Shown: one piece after another, positions 21,806-29,526 of the stretch | Numbering within the stretch: the stretch's first letter is position 1 | Layout: each line of letters opens with the position of its first letter | NCBI GenBank assembly: GCA_039920165.1 | Contig: JBDSEG010000261.1 | Coordinates: 1-32,287 of the forward strand | DNA length: 32,287 bases | Source of the DNA: JBDSEG01 sp039920165 | Lineage (GTDB): Bacteria > Pseudomonadota > Gammaproteobacteria > Burkholderiales > Burkholderiaceae_C | Direction: 5' to 3' | The notes under the pieces: generated by a model | Told to the model about the DNA's origin: nothing | What the model saw: the letters and a program-made list of their open reading frames with translations, nothing else | Database searches by the model: none | Made by a program: the position numbers and the translations under genes

Positions 21806-23593
21806 CTACGTGGCGGCGGCATCGAGCCCAGCCACCAGCCATTCCCGGGTAGCCGCAGGATCGATCACCGCATCGATCTCCAGCGTCTCCGCCATCGGGA
21901 TCGCGGCGCCCTTCGCGACCTGTTCCGCAAGCAGCGATTCGAACAAGGCGTCGCGCGTCGGGCCTTCGGTCACAGCCTCGAGTTCCTTGCGATAGCCCAG
22001 CCTCACCGCGCCCTCCAGACCCATCGCGCCGAACTCGGCGCCCGGCCAGGCGACGGTTGCGAACGGCACATGAAAGCCGCCACCGGTCATCGCCATCGCA
22101 CCGAGGCCGTAGGCTTTGCGCAGCACGATGGCGAAGAATGGCACCGTCAGGCGCGCGCCGGCGATGAACATCCGGCTCGCCCGACGCACCTGCGCCTGCG
22201 CCTCCACCGCGGGGCCGACCATGAACCCCGGCGTATCGACGAGCGAGACAAGGGGTAGCCGATGCACATTGCACAGGTCCATGAAGCGAACCGCCTTGTC
22301 GGCGGCATCGGCGTCGATCGCGCCGCCGAGGTGCGCCGGGTTGCTCGCCAGGAGGCCGACGCGCCGGCCCTCGATGCGCGCGAAGACGGTGAGCACGCCG
22401 GCGCCAAAGCCGGCGCCCAGTTCGAGCACGCTGCCGGTATCGACGACGAGAGTCAGTACGCCGCGCATTTCGTAAGCGCGCGCCCGGTTCGTCGGCAGCG
22501 CTTCGCGCAGCGCGGCCGGCGCGGCGCAGGTCCAGCGCGCTTCCTCTCCCCGCAGCGCCGGAGCCGGGCTCAGGTGGGCAAGACAGCGGCGCGCCACCGC
22601 CGCGGCTTCGAACTCGTCAACAACCAGCATATCGATCACGCCGTTGCCGGACTGCACGTCGCTCGGTCCGATCTGCTCGGGCGCGACCACGCCAAGGCCG
22701 CCACCTTCGACCATCGCCGGCCCGCCCATGCCGATATTGCTGCCACGCGTGGCGATGATCAGGTCGCAACAACCCAGGAGCGCGGCATTACCGGCAAAGC
22801 AGCGTCCGGCCGCGATGCCGATCAATGGCACCTGCCCGGACAGCCGCGCAAAACGCGCGAAGGTCGTGATGAACAGGCCGGCGACGATGATCGAATCGGT
22901 ATCGCCCGGCCGCCCGCCGCCTCCCTCGGCGAACAGCACGACCGGCAACCGGTGGCGCAGCGCGAGATCGAGCATGCGATCGGTCTTCTGGTGGTTGCGC
23001 AGGCCTTGCGTGCCGGCCAGAACGGTTGCGTCGTAGGCCATCACGATGCAGCGCCGGCCCTCGACGCTGCCGATGCCGGTCACGATGCCATCGGCGGGCG
23101 TCTGCCGCATCAGTTCGTCGTGGCTGCGCCGGCGGCTCTGTGCCGCAACCGCGAGCGCACCGTATTCCTGGAAGCTGCCCGGATCGCAGACCGCGGCGAC
23201 GTTCTCGCGCGCTGTGCGCTGGCCGCGCGCACGCCGGCGCGCCACCGCCTCGGGGCGGTTGGCGTCGAGCGTATGCGCGTGGCGTTCGACGATGCGAAGC
23301 AGGTCGGCGCGCAACGCCCCTGGGCGCGACGCAGGGTCCGCAGGAACAAAACCGGTTGCCGCGGTAGGCGCGGCCTCGGCCTGCCATTCGATCAGGACCT
23401 GGCCTGCCTCGACGCTGTCGCCCGCGGCGACCTGCACGCGCAGGATGCGCGCGTCGGCCGGCGCGACGATCTCGTGCTCCATCTTCATCGCCTCGAGGAT
23501 GCAAAGCCGCTGGCCGCGGCGCACCGCATCGCCGGCCGCCACAACCATCTCGACCACGCTGGCCGCCATTGGCGCCTCGATCCGCTGCTGCAT
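21806..23593 (-). CDS. Biotinyl-domain / acyl-CoA carboxyltransferase fusion
   Basis: A 595-residue protein joining a biotin carboxyl carrier domain to a full carboxyltransferase. The ATG at 23593 has GGAGG about 8 nt upstream; 25 further in-frame codons upstream are not family-like. The carrier motif EAMKME gives Lys37 as the biotinylation site (residues ~1-75). The carboxyltransferase (about 110-590) is of the propionyl/methylcrotonyl-CoA beta type: DGIVTGIGSVEGRRCIVMAYD, GGGGRPGDTDS and AGRCFAGNAALLGCCDLII in the N-lobe; LASNPAHLGGAIDADAADK, SLVDTPGFMVG and FGAMGLEGAVRLGYR in the C-lobe. It transfers carboxyl from biotin to an acyl-CoA. No biotin carboxylase gene lies in the window, so it must work with one encoded elsewhere. 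Substrate is unknown. Confidence 0.9.
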   Translation of the reverse strand: MQQRIEAPMAASVVEMVVAAGDAVRRGQRLCILEAMKMEHEIVAPADARILRVQVAAGDSVEAGQVLIEWQAEAAPTAATGFVPADPASRPGALRADLLRIVERHAHTLDANRPEAVARRRARGQRTARENVAAVCDPGSFQEYGALAVAAQSRRRSHDELMRQTPADGIVTGIGSVEGRRCIVMAYDATVLAGTQGLRNHQKTDRMLDLALRHRLPVVLFAEGGGGRPGDTDSIIVAGLFITTFARFARLSGQVPLIGIAAGRCFAGNAALLGCCDLIIATRGSNIGMGGPAMVEGGGLGVVAPEQIGPSDVQSGNGVIDMLVVDEFEAAAVARRCLAHLSPAPALRGEEARWTCAAPAALREALPTNRARAYEMRGVLTLVVDTGSVLELGAGFGAGVLTVFARIEGRRVGLLASNPAHLGGAIDADAADKAVRFMDLCNVHRLPLVSLVDTPGFMVGPAVEAQAQVRRASRMFIAGARLTVPFFAIVLRKAYGLGAMAMTGGGFHVPFATVAWPGAEFGAMGLEGAVRLGYRKELEAVTEGPTRDALFESLLAEQVAKGAAIPMAETLEIDAVIDPAATREWLVAGLDAAAT

Positions 23594-23658
23594 CGCCCGC
23601 CTCCTCCCTGCCGGCGAATGTAGCCGGCGTGGTTCCTTCATCTGCTTCAATCCGCACC

Positions 23659-24561
23659 ATGCCGGCAAGCCTCGTGCTGCTCAACCCCTGCGCCGCCGGC
23701 GGGCGCGCGGCGCGACTCGCCGGACCGATGCGCGAATGGCTCGCGCAACACGCGCCGAAGGTTCCGCTGTTCGATCCCGACAGCATCCAGCGCGCGCGCG
23801 CCACGCTGCAGTGCCTGCCGGCGGGCAGCCGGGTCGTTCTGGTCGGCGGCGACGGCACGCTGCACCACATGCTGCCGGCGCTGCTGACGCACCGCCACAC
23901 GCTCGGCGTGGTGGCGGTGGGCAGCGGCAACGATGCCGCGCGCGCGTTCGGTGTGCGCTCGCTCGGCTGGCCGCAGGCGCTCGCCCTCGCATTGACGGGG
24001 GCCGCCCGCCGCGTCGATACCGGCGAGCTGCGCATCGCCGGCCGGCGGCTGCCGTTTCTGTCCAGCCTCGCCGCGGGCTTCGACGGTGCGGTGGCGCAGC
24101 GTGCGCTCGGCGGGCCGACGTGGCTGGCCGGCCGCCCGCGCTACGTGTGGGCGACGCTGCGCGAACTGGCGGCGCTGCGGCGCTGGTCGGTCCAGATCGC
24201 GCTCGATGGCCGTGCGCTCACGGATCATCCTGCGCGCACGCTGCTGTTCGCCTCGACCCTGAACACCCCGACCTACGGAGCCGGCATGCCGGCCGTACCC
24301 GACGCCTCGATCCACGACGGCCGGCTCGATCTGCTCATCGCCGGGCGCTTCGGCCGCGCCGGGGTGCTGCGCATGCTGCCGCTGCTGATGCGTGGGCGCC
24401 ACCTCGGCCATGCCCAGGTGGCGGTGCGCCGCTTCGATTCGATGCACGTGCAGTCGACTCCCGCGCTGCCGCTGGCCGCCGACGGCGAGCCGCTGCCCGC
24501 CACGACGAACTTCGAGGTGCGGGTTCGCGAGGCGAGCCTGTCGGTGGTGACGGCGAAGTAA
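23659..24561 (+). CDS. Diacylglycerol kinase-like (DAGK/LCB5 family) protein
   Basis: Soluble lipid-kinase-fold protein that would phosphorylate a lipid such as diacylglycerol or a sphingoid base using ATP. The ATG at 23659 gives 300 residues (MPASLVLLNPCAAGGRAARL), matching family length; the open frame upstream overlaps the divergent gene's start. VLVGGDGTLHHML is the nucleotide-binding GGDGT motif and VAVGSGNDAARAFGV the second conserved glycine motif. The C-terminal half has the YGAGMPAVPDASIHDGRLDL segment and ADGEPLP, typical of the family's lipid-binding beta sandwich. It is divergent from the carboxyltransferase gene with 65 nt between starts, so the two may share a regulatory region. 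Actual substrate is not predictable. Confidence 0.88.
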   Translation: MPASLVLLNPCAAGGRAARLAGPMREWLAQHAPKVPLFDPDSIQRARATLQCLPAGSRVVLVGGDGTLHHMLPALLTHRHTLGVVAVGSGNDAARAFGVRSLGWPQALALALTGAARRVDTGELRIAGRRLPFLSSLAAGFDGAVAQRALGGPTWLAGRPRYVWATLRELAALRRWSVQIALDGRALTDHPARTLLFASTLNTPTYGAGMPAVPDASIHDGRLDLLIAGRFGRAGVLRMLPLLMRGRHLGHAQVAVRRFDSMHVQSTPALPLAADGEPLPATTNFEVRVREASLSVVTAK

Positions 24562-24709
24562 CACAAGCGCAGTAGCCACCCCAGACACGCCGTCTTGCAT
24601 CCCCCAGTAAGCTTCGCGGGACGGCGCCTCGTACGCCGCCCCGGCTGCAGCGTAATAAGCGCGCGCTGGCGACGACATCGATCCGACCCTTGCCGTCTTT
24701 GGAGACCTG

Positions 24710-25678
24710 ATGCACGCTACCCTGCCCTTGCTGGCACGCACCGATTTCCCCGCCCTGTCGCGAAAGCACCCGAGCACGCTGCAGGTCAACCTCGGCTACA
24801 AGTGCAACCAGAGCTGCCTGCACTGCCACGTGAATGCGAGCCCGCAGCGCACCGAAGCGATGGATGCGGATACCGTTGCGCTCGTGCTGGACGTGCTCGC
24901 CGCGCGCAAGCTGCAAACCCTCGATCTCACCGGCGGCGCGCCCGAACTCAATGTGCATTTCCGCGCCTTGGTGCGATCGGCGCGCGCGCTCGGCGTACAC
25001 GTGATCGACCGCTGCAACCTGACGATCCTGTTCGAGCCCGGGCACGAGGATCTGGCCGAATTTCTCGCCGAACAGCAGGTCGAGGTGGTCGCGAGCCTGC
25101 CTTGCTATTCGCTCGAACGGGTCGACCGTCAGCGCGGCGAAGGTGTCTTCGACAAGAGCATCGCGGCGCTGCAAAGGCTCAATTCGTTGGGCTACGGGCG
25201 GGGCGATCCGGATTTCGCGCTCAACCTCGTCTACAACCCGCAGGGCGCCGCGCTGCCGCCGCCGCAGGCCGCGCTAGAAGCCGACTACAAGCGCGAGCTG
25301 AGCGCGCATTTTGGGATCGAGTTCGACGCGCTCTATGCGCTGGCCAACATGCCGATCCAACGCTTCGGCAGCACCCTGGTCTCGAAGGGGGAATTTGCCG
25401 GCTATATGCGGCTGCTGAAAAATGCCTACAAGCCCGAAAATCTGGACACCGTGATGTGCAAGACGCTCGTCAGCGTCGACTGGCAAGGCTATCTGTACGA
25501 CTGCGATTTCAACCAGATGCTGGGCCTGCCGTTGCGCCTAGCCGGCGCCGCGCGCCCGCATCTGCGCGACCTGCTCACGCGCGACCTGCAAGGCGGCGCG
25601 GTCCGCATCGCCGACCATTGCTATGGCTGCACCGCCGGACAGGGCAGCAGCTGCGGCGGGGCCCTGAAAGCGGCATGA
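24710..25678 (+). CDS. arsS: ArsS-type radical SAM enzyme (arsenosugar biosynthesis)
   Basis: Radical SAM protein of the family assigned to arsenosugar synthesis, in which the enzyme joins a 5'-deoxyadenosyl group to dimethylarsenite, giving 5'-deoxy-5'-dimethylarsinoyl-adenosine. The 322-residue product carries the CX3CX2C cluster site as CNQSCLHC (Cys32, 36, 39), then LDLTGGAPELN (SAM GGE-like motif as GGA), VIDRCNLTIL and VVASLPCYS. The C-terminal domain (DUF3641/SPASM-like) holds CKTLVSVDWQGYLYDCDFNQ and HCYGCTAGQGSSCGG, likely for extra metal or substrate thiols. GGAGA precedes the ATG. It heads a five-gene operon and overlaps the next gene by 4 nt. The assignment rests on family features; arsenic chemistry is not shown here. 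Confidence 0.88.
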   Translation: MHATLPLLARTDFPALSRKHPSTLQVNLGYKCNQSCLHCHVNASPQRTEAMDADTVALVLDVLAARKLQTLDLTGGAPELNVHFRALVRSARALGVHVIDRCNLTILFEPGHEDLAEFLAEQQVEVVASLPCYSLERVDRQRGEGVFDKSIAALQRLNSLGYGRGDPDFALNLVYNPQGAALPPPQAALEADYKRELSAHFGIEFDALYALANMPIQRFGSTLVSKGEFAGYMRLLKNAYKPENLDTVMCKTLVSVDWQGYLYDCDFNQMLGLPLRLAGAARPHLRDLLTRDLQGGAVRIADHCYGCTAGQGSSCGGALKAA

Positions 25679-26385
25679 CGGGCGGGATGACTGACCGCAC
25701 GGGAACGCGCCTGTCGATCGTCATGCCGGTCTACAACGAGGCCGAACTCCTGGCCGGAGCGCTGCAGGTGCTGGCGCCATTGCGCGAGCGCGGTGCCGAG
25801 GTCATCGTGGTCGACGGTCAGAGCAGCGACGCGACCCTCGCGGTGGCGAACGCAGGTCCGGTCGACCGGGTGGTCAATTCGTTGCGCGGGCGTGCTCTGC
25901 AGATGAATGCCGGCGCCAGCAAGGCGACCCGCGACCACCTGCTTTTCCTGCACGCCGATACCACCCTGCCGCCCGACGCGCCAGCGCTTATCGCCGCGGC
26001 GCTCGACGAGCAGGGCCATGTATGGGGACGTTTCGACGTACGCATCGAAGGCCGCTCCCGCATGCTGCAAACCGTCGCCGCGTGCATGAACCGGCGCTCG
26101 CGCCTGACCGGCATCGCTACCGGCGACCAGGCGATCTTCGTCACCCGCGACGCCTTCGAATCCGTCGGCGGCTATCCGAAGCAGCCGCTGATGGAAGACC
26201 TCGAACTCAGCCGCAGCCTGCGCCGCATCGGCCGGCCGGCCTGCCTGCGCGCGACGGTGACGACCTCGGGCCGGCGCTGGGAGCGCCACGGCGTATGGCG
26301 CACCATCCTTCTGATGTGGCGGCTGCGCGCGCTGTACTGGCTGGGCGTATCGCCGCAGCGCCTGGCACGGCGCTGGCGCGCCTGA
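25675..26385 (+). CDS. TIGR04283-type glycosyltransferase (arsenosugar-linked)
   Basis: GT-A fold, family 2-like glycosyltransferase of the kind regularly found beside arsS. From the ATG at 25675 (ATGA overlap with arsS) it has 236 residues; an in-frame ATG at 25687 is an alternative. LSIVMPVYNEAELLAGAL opens the nucleotide-sugar-binding fold, EVIVVDGQSSDATL follows, and FLHADTTLPPDAP supplies the metal-binding acidic motif. TGIATGDQAIFVTRDAFESV and LMEDLELSRSLRR are the acceptor-side and ED-type catalytic region. The C-terminus has amphipathic helices (TILLMWRLRALYWLGV) that could touch the membrane. Context suggests it adds a sugar or aglycone in organoarsenical synthesis. The donor and acceptor are unknown. 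Confidence 0.88.
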   Translation: MTGGMTDRTGTRLSIVMPVYNEAELLAGALQVLAPLRERGAEVIVVDGQSSDATLAVANAGPVDRVVNSLRGRALQMNAGASKATRDHLLFLHADTTLPPDAPALIAAALDEQGHVWGRFDVRIEGRSRMLQTVAACMNRRSRLTGIATGDQAIFVTRDAFESVGGYPKQPLMEDLELSRSLRRIGRPACLRATVTTSGRRWERHGVWRTILLMWRLRALYWLGVSPQRLARRWRA

Positions 26386-26389
26386 ACCC

Positions 26390-27019
26390 ATGGTCGATGC
26401 CGAACATCCCGACTGCGCGGTCATCGTCTTTGCCAAGGCGCCGTTTCCGGGCTTCGCCAAGACACGGCTCGCCCCGGCGCTGGGCGGCGACGGTGCGGCC
26501 CGGCTCGCGCAGCAGCTGCTCGCGCGCGCGGTGCTGGCGGCGGCGGGCGCCGGCGTCGGCCCGGTCGAGCTGTGCTGCGCGCCGGACTCGCTTCATCCGA
26601 GCTTCGCGGCGCTCGCCGAACGGTACGGCATCGAACTCACCCTGCAGGGCGATGGCGATCTCGGCGCGCGCATGAACCGCGCCTTCGAACGCGTGCTTGC
26701 GCGAGCGCCGATGGCGCTGCTGATCGGCACCGATGCGCCGGCCCTCGACGCCGTGTATTTGGAAGAGGCCGCCGCCGCGCTGCACGAAACCGATGCCGTC
26801 GTCGGTCCTGCGCTGGATGGCGGCTACGCGCTCATTGGTCTGAAGCGCGCTGCGCCGGGACTTTTCGACGCCATGCCCTGGAGCACGCCCGACGTCCTCG
26901 ACGAAACACGGCGGCGGCTGCGTCAGCTCTCACTGCATCACACCGAACTGGCACCGCTGGCCGATATCGACGAGCCGGCCGACCTGATTCATCTGCCGAC
27001 CGGCTGGGCAATCGAATGA
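26390..27019 (+). CDS. TIGR04282-type glycosyltransferase (DUF2064)
   Basis: Nucleotidyl/glycosyltransferase-fold protein of the DUF2064 group, also typical of arsS neighbourhoods. The 209-residue product starts 4 nt after the previous stop. FAKAPFPGFAKTRLAPALG is the signature N-terminal nucleotide-binding loop, LGARMNRAF and LLIGTDAPALDAVYLEEAA provide the GTD acidic motif, and VVGPALDGGYALIGLKR resembles the sugar-binding GGY loop of cofC/MobA-like enzymes. DIDEPADL near the end is a second acidic motif. The next ATG overlaps its stop by 4 nt (ATGA). Its reaction is uncertain: it may activate a sugar phosphate for the partner transferase. That is inference from the fold and context. Confidence 0.87.
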   Translation: MVDAEHPDCAVIVFAKAPFPGFAKTRLAPALGGDGAARLAQQLLARAVLAAAGAGVGPVELCCAPDSLHPSFAALAERYGIELTLQGDGDLGARMNRAFERVLARAPMALLIGTDAPALDAVYLEEAAAALHETDAVVGPALDGGYALIGLKRAAPGLFDAMPWSTPDVLDETRRRLRQLSLHHTELAPLADIDEPADLIHLPTGWAIE

Positions 27020-27960
27020 CGCCCGGCCGCTCATGCCCGCTCGCCTACCGCTACGCGCCAGCCGCGTTCGCGCGGCCCGCGAGCCTGGAGTGCGAGACGC
27101 TGTTCGTCGTCGGCGGGGTCTACGGAAACCGCCCGGCGCTGCGCCGCATCGTCGAGCTGTTCGACGCCGAACCTGGGCGCAAGCGTCTGGTCTTCAACGG
27201 CGATTTCCACTGGTTCGATGTCGATCCGGCGGTCTACGCCGAGATCGGCGCGACGGTCCTCGCCCATGAAGCGCTGCGCGGCAATGTCGAGACCGAACTG
27301 GCGGTCGAGGATGCCGATGGCGCCGACGACGCCGGCTGCGGATGTGGCTATCCCGAGTGGGTCGACGATGCGGTGGTTGCGCATTCGAACGCCATCTTGC
27401 GGGGCCTGCGCGCGACCGCGCGCCAGCATCCCGCGCTGACCCGGGCCGCGGCGGCGCTCCCGATGACGTTGCGCGCCGACGTAGCCGGCATGCGGGTCGC
27501 GATCGTGCACGGCGACGCAACCTCGCTCGCCGGCTGGGGCTTCGCGCACGAGCGCCTGGCCGATCGGTCGCATGCGGCCACCGTGGCAGGGTGGTTCGAC
27601 GCGGCCCAGGTCGATCTGTTCGCGAGCAGCCACACCTGCCTGCCCGTGTTCCAGCGCTTCGGCAATGGCCTGGTGCTCAACAACGGCGCGGCCGGCATGG
27701 CCAATTTTTCAGGTCATGGAGAGGGCCTGCTGACGCGCATCTCGACGCGTCGTTTCGACGGTCCGCAAGCGCGCTACGGAACGCGCCGCGATCGCCTGTT
27801 CATCGATGCGATCGCGGTGGATTTCGACGCTCCCGCGTGGCAGGCCGAATTTCTCGCGCAGTGGCCCCCCGGCAGCTCGGCCCATGCGTCCTATTGGCGG
27901 CGCATCGTCGACGGGCCGGACCATACGCTGGCGCAGGCGATGCGCCTTGCCGCGCGCTGA
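27016..27960 (+). CDS. Divergent metallophosphoesterase-like protein
   Basis: A 314-residue protein of calcineurin-like phosphoesterase fold, translationally coupled to the glycosyltransferase before it (ATGA overlap). Motifs appear in the expected order but altered. The DxH of motif I is replaced in VVGGVYGNRPALRRI (Gly and Tyr at the two ligand positions). The GD motif is kept in VFNGDFHWF, GNH-D/E becomes LRGNVETEL, IVHGD is kept, and the final GHTH becomes SSHTCLP. A Cys-Gly-Cys-Gly segment (DDAGCGCGYPEW, near residues 107-118) is unusual and could bind metal or arsenic. One metal site therefore looks lost, so activity as a normal binuclear phosphatase is doubtful. Context suggests a step on a phosphorylated sugar intermediate; this is inference. 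Confidence 0.75.
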   Translation: MTPGRSCPLAYRYAPAAFARPASLECETLFVVGGVYGNRPALRRIVELFDAEPGRKRLVFNGDFHWFDVDPAVYAEIGATVLAHEALRGNVETELAVEDADGADDAGCGCGYPEWVDDAVVAHSNAILRGLRATARQHPALTRAAAALPMTLRADVAGMRVAIVHGDATSLAGWGFAHERLADRSHAATVAGWFDAAQVDLFASSHTCLPVFQRFGNGLVLNNGAAGMANFSGHGEGLLTRISTRRFDGPQARYGTRRDRLFIDAIAVDFDAPAWQAEFLAQWPPGSSAHASYWRRIVDGPDHTLAQAMRLAAR

Positions 27961-27978
27961 ACCCCACGAGGACGAACC

Positions 27979-28824
27979 ATGCTGGCCATCATCGGCGGAA
28001 CCGGAATCTACGAACTCGCCGGCCTGCGCATCGACGAGCAATTCGATCCGCAGACCCCGTTCGGCGCATCCTCGGGCGCGGTCGTTCGCGGCCGCCTCGG
28101 GCGGCACGAATTGCTGTTCCTGGCGCGCCACGGCGGCGGGCACCGTCTGCTACCGCACGAGGTCAACTACCGTGCCAATATCTTTGCCCTGAAACGCGCC
28201 GGGGCGACGCAGGTGCTCGGCTTCTCGGCCGTCGGCAGCCTCGCGCAGGAGGTGGCGCCGGGCGACTTCGCAATGCCGAGCCAATATCTCGACTGGACCC
28301 GCGGCGCACGCGCGCAGACCTTCTTCGGCAACGGCGTGGCGGCGCATGTGTCCACCGCGCGACCGGTCAGTTCGGCGCTGATCGATTGGGTCGAGGCAGC
28401 GGCGCGCGCGCGCGGAGTCCCAATGCACCGCGACCTGACCTATGCCTGCGTCGAGGGCCCGCGTCTGGGCACGCACGCCGAAAGCCTGTTTCTGCGCCAG
28501 GCCGGCTGCCATCTGGTGGGAATGACGAATGTCCCCGAAGTCTTTCTGGCGCGCGAAGCGCAACTCGCTTACGCGACGATCGGCATCGTGACCGACTACG
28601 ACAGCTGGAAGGAAGACCCCGACCAGCATGTCAGCGTCGCCGCCATCTTCGAGCGCTACGGGCACAGCCTGCAAACCGCGCGCGACCTGCTGGGTACCTT
28701 GCTGGACGGCGATCTGCCGGTGACGGACACCGCCAGCCGCGAGGGTTTGAAGCATGCCCTGATGACGCCCGACGCCGCCTTGAGCCCGGCCCAGGCCGAA
28801 TGGCTGGCCGTGCTGAGGCGTTGA
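27979..28824 (+). CDS. MTA/nucleoside phosphorylase family protein
   Basis: Purine nucleoside phosphorylase of the S-methyl-5'-thioadenosine phosphorylase (MTAP) type, which releases the base from a 5'-modified nucleoside and forms the ribose-1-phosphate. The 281-residue product starts MLAIIGGTGIYELAGL, with GAGGA upstream of the ATG. Family blocks are HGGGHRLLPHEVNYRANIFA (phosphate and substrate), AVGSLAQEVAPGDFAMP, YACVEGPRLGTHAES, GMTNVPEVFLAREAQLAYA and VTDYDSW (base-binding Asp). The last 18-nt gap places it at the end of the arsS operon. It could be the general MTA salvage enzyme, or could act on the ArsS product, which is an MTA analogue with arsenic in place of sulfur. The sequence alone does not decide. 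Confidence 0.9.
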   Translation: MLAIIGGTGIYELAGLRIDEQFDPQTPFGASSGAVVRGRLGRHELLFLARHGGGHRLLPHEVNYRANIFALKRAGATQVLGFSAVGSLAQEVAPGDFAMPSQYLDWTRGARAQTFFGNGVAAHVSTARPVSSALIDWVEAAARARGVPMHRDLTYACVEGPRLGTHAESLFLRQAGCHLVGMTNVPEVFLAREAQLAYATIGIVTDYDSWKEDPDQHVSVAAIFERYGHSLQTARDLLGTLLDGDLPVTDTASREGLKHALMTPDAALSPAQAEWLAVLRR

Positions 28825-28849
28825 CGCTGGGCGCGCGAAAATCAACACG

Positions 28850-28875
28850 GGGTTGCTGGCTTTCGCCGGCAATCC
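28850..28875. terminator. Hairpin between the phosphorylase and secreted-protein genes
   Basis: GGGTTGCTGGC pairs with GCCGGCAATCC (11 bp with two G-U type pairs) around TTTC. It lies between convergent genes, 25 nt past the phosphorylase stop and 29 nt past the stop of the minus-strand gene. The minus-strand side has a weak GTGTTGATTTT tail; the plus side has none. Confidence 0.4.
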
Positions 28876-28904
28876 GGTGAGGTTTGAAGCGGTGTGGCGA
28901 GGGA

Positions 28905-29330
28905 TCAGTTGTGATCCGCGCGCGGCGTACGCTCGCGCGCCGTCGGCAGCATCGCCGACGGTGCCGGTGAGGCGGTGTCGCTCGTGCGACTGGTCGAGTT
29001 CGGGGCCGTGATGGCGGGTACGGCGGGCGATATATCGGTGGGCGCACTCGAATTGCCCGGGTAGGTCGACGTGGTTCCCGACGAATAGCCCGGCGTGGTC
29101 GTCGTCGCCGCATCGTTCGAAGGCTGCGTCGCGGCGGGCGGGGTGGCGCGCGTGACCTCGGCGGGCATCGCCGGGCGGCCGGTCGCATCGACCGGCAACG
29201 TGCTGCGTGGCGAGGTGCTGTTCGGCGTCGTGAGCGCCGGGTCGGTGGAAGTCTGCGCCAGCACCAAGGTGCCGGTACCGGCGATGGTGGCGGCGGCGAT
29301 CAAGGCGGTAATGCGGGGCGAAATTTTCAT
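28905..29330 (-). CDS. Secreted Ser/Thr/Pro-rich hypothetical protein
   Basis: A 141-residue exported protein with no recognised domain. MKISPRITALIAAATIAGTGTLVLAQ is a Sec-type signal with probable cleavage after LAQ or nearby, cited here in part: charged start, hydrophobic core, small residues before the cut. The mature part is low-complexity: Thr, Ser, Pro and Ala dominate, with NSTSPRST and NSTSRTSD as a loose internal repeat. It has no Cys. AAGGAGA lies about 6 nt before the ATG, a near-ideal ribosome-binding site, so it is probably well translated. The gene converges on the arsS operon. A role as a periplasmic linker or surface protein cannot be separated from sequence. Confidence 0.75.
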   Translation of the reverse strand: MKISPRITALIAAATIAGTGTLVLAQTSTDPALTTPNSTSPRSTLPVDATGRPAMPAEVTRATPPAATQPSNDAATTTTPGYSSGTTSTYPGNSSAPTDISPAVPAITAPNSTSRTSDTASPAPSAMLPTARERTPRADHN

Positions 29331-29526
29331 GCGAAATCTCCTTGAACTTTGCCGTGCGCAGGGCGCCAACCGGACGGACTGTGTTGCACTGCCGGCGAAC
29401 AGCTAGCGTGCGCACAGCTTAGAAGCGCCGCTTACTTGACTCGGTCGGCGAGCGTCGTTCGATCACGTAGGACAGGGGACACAACCAAATGAAACTGCCG
29501 CATTCGCCTAGCCTGGCGGGGCGGCC

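Noticed and set aside
24562..24709. Minus-strand ORF reading AYYAAAGAAYEAPSREAYWG in the gap before arsS
   Set aside because: It looks partly protein-like, but it has no recognised family, runs antisense into the kinase gene and has no clear start signal.
29331..29526. GTGCGCAC-centred inverted repeat near 29407-29420 as an operator
   Set aside because: Only the 8-bp core is symmetric and flanks do not pair in register; too weak to call.
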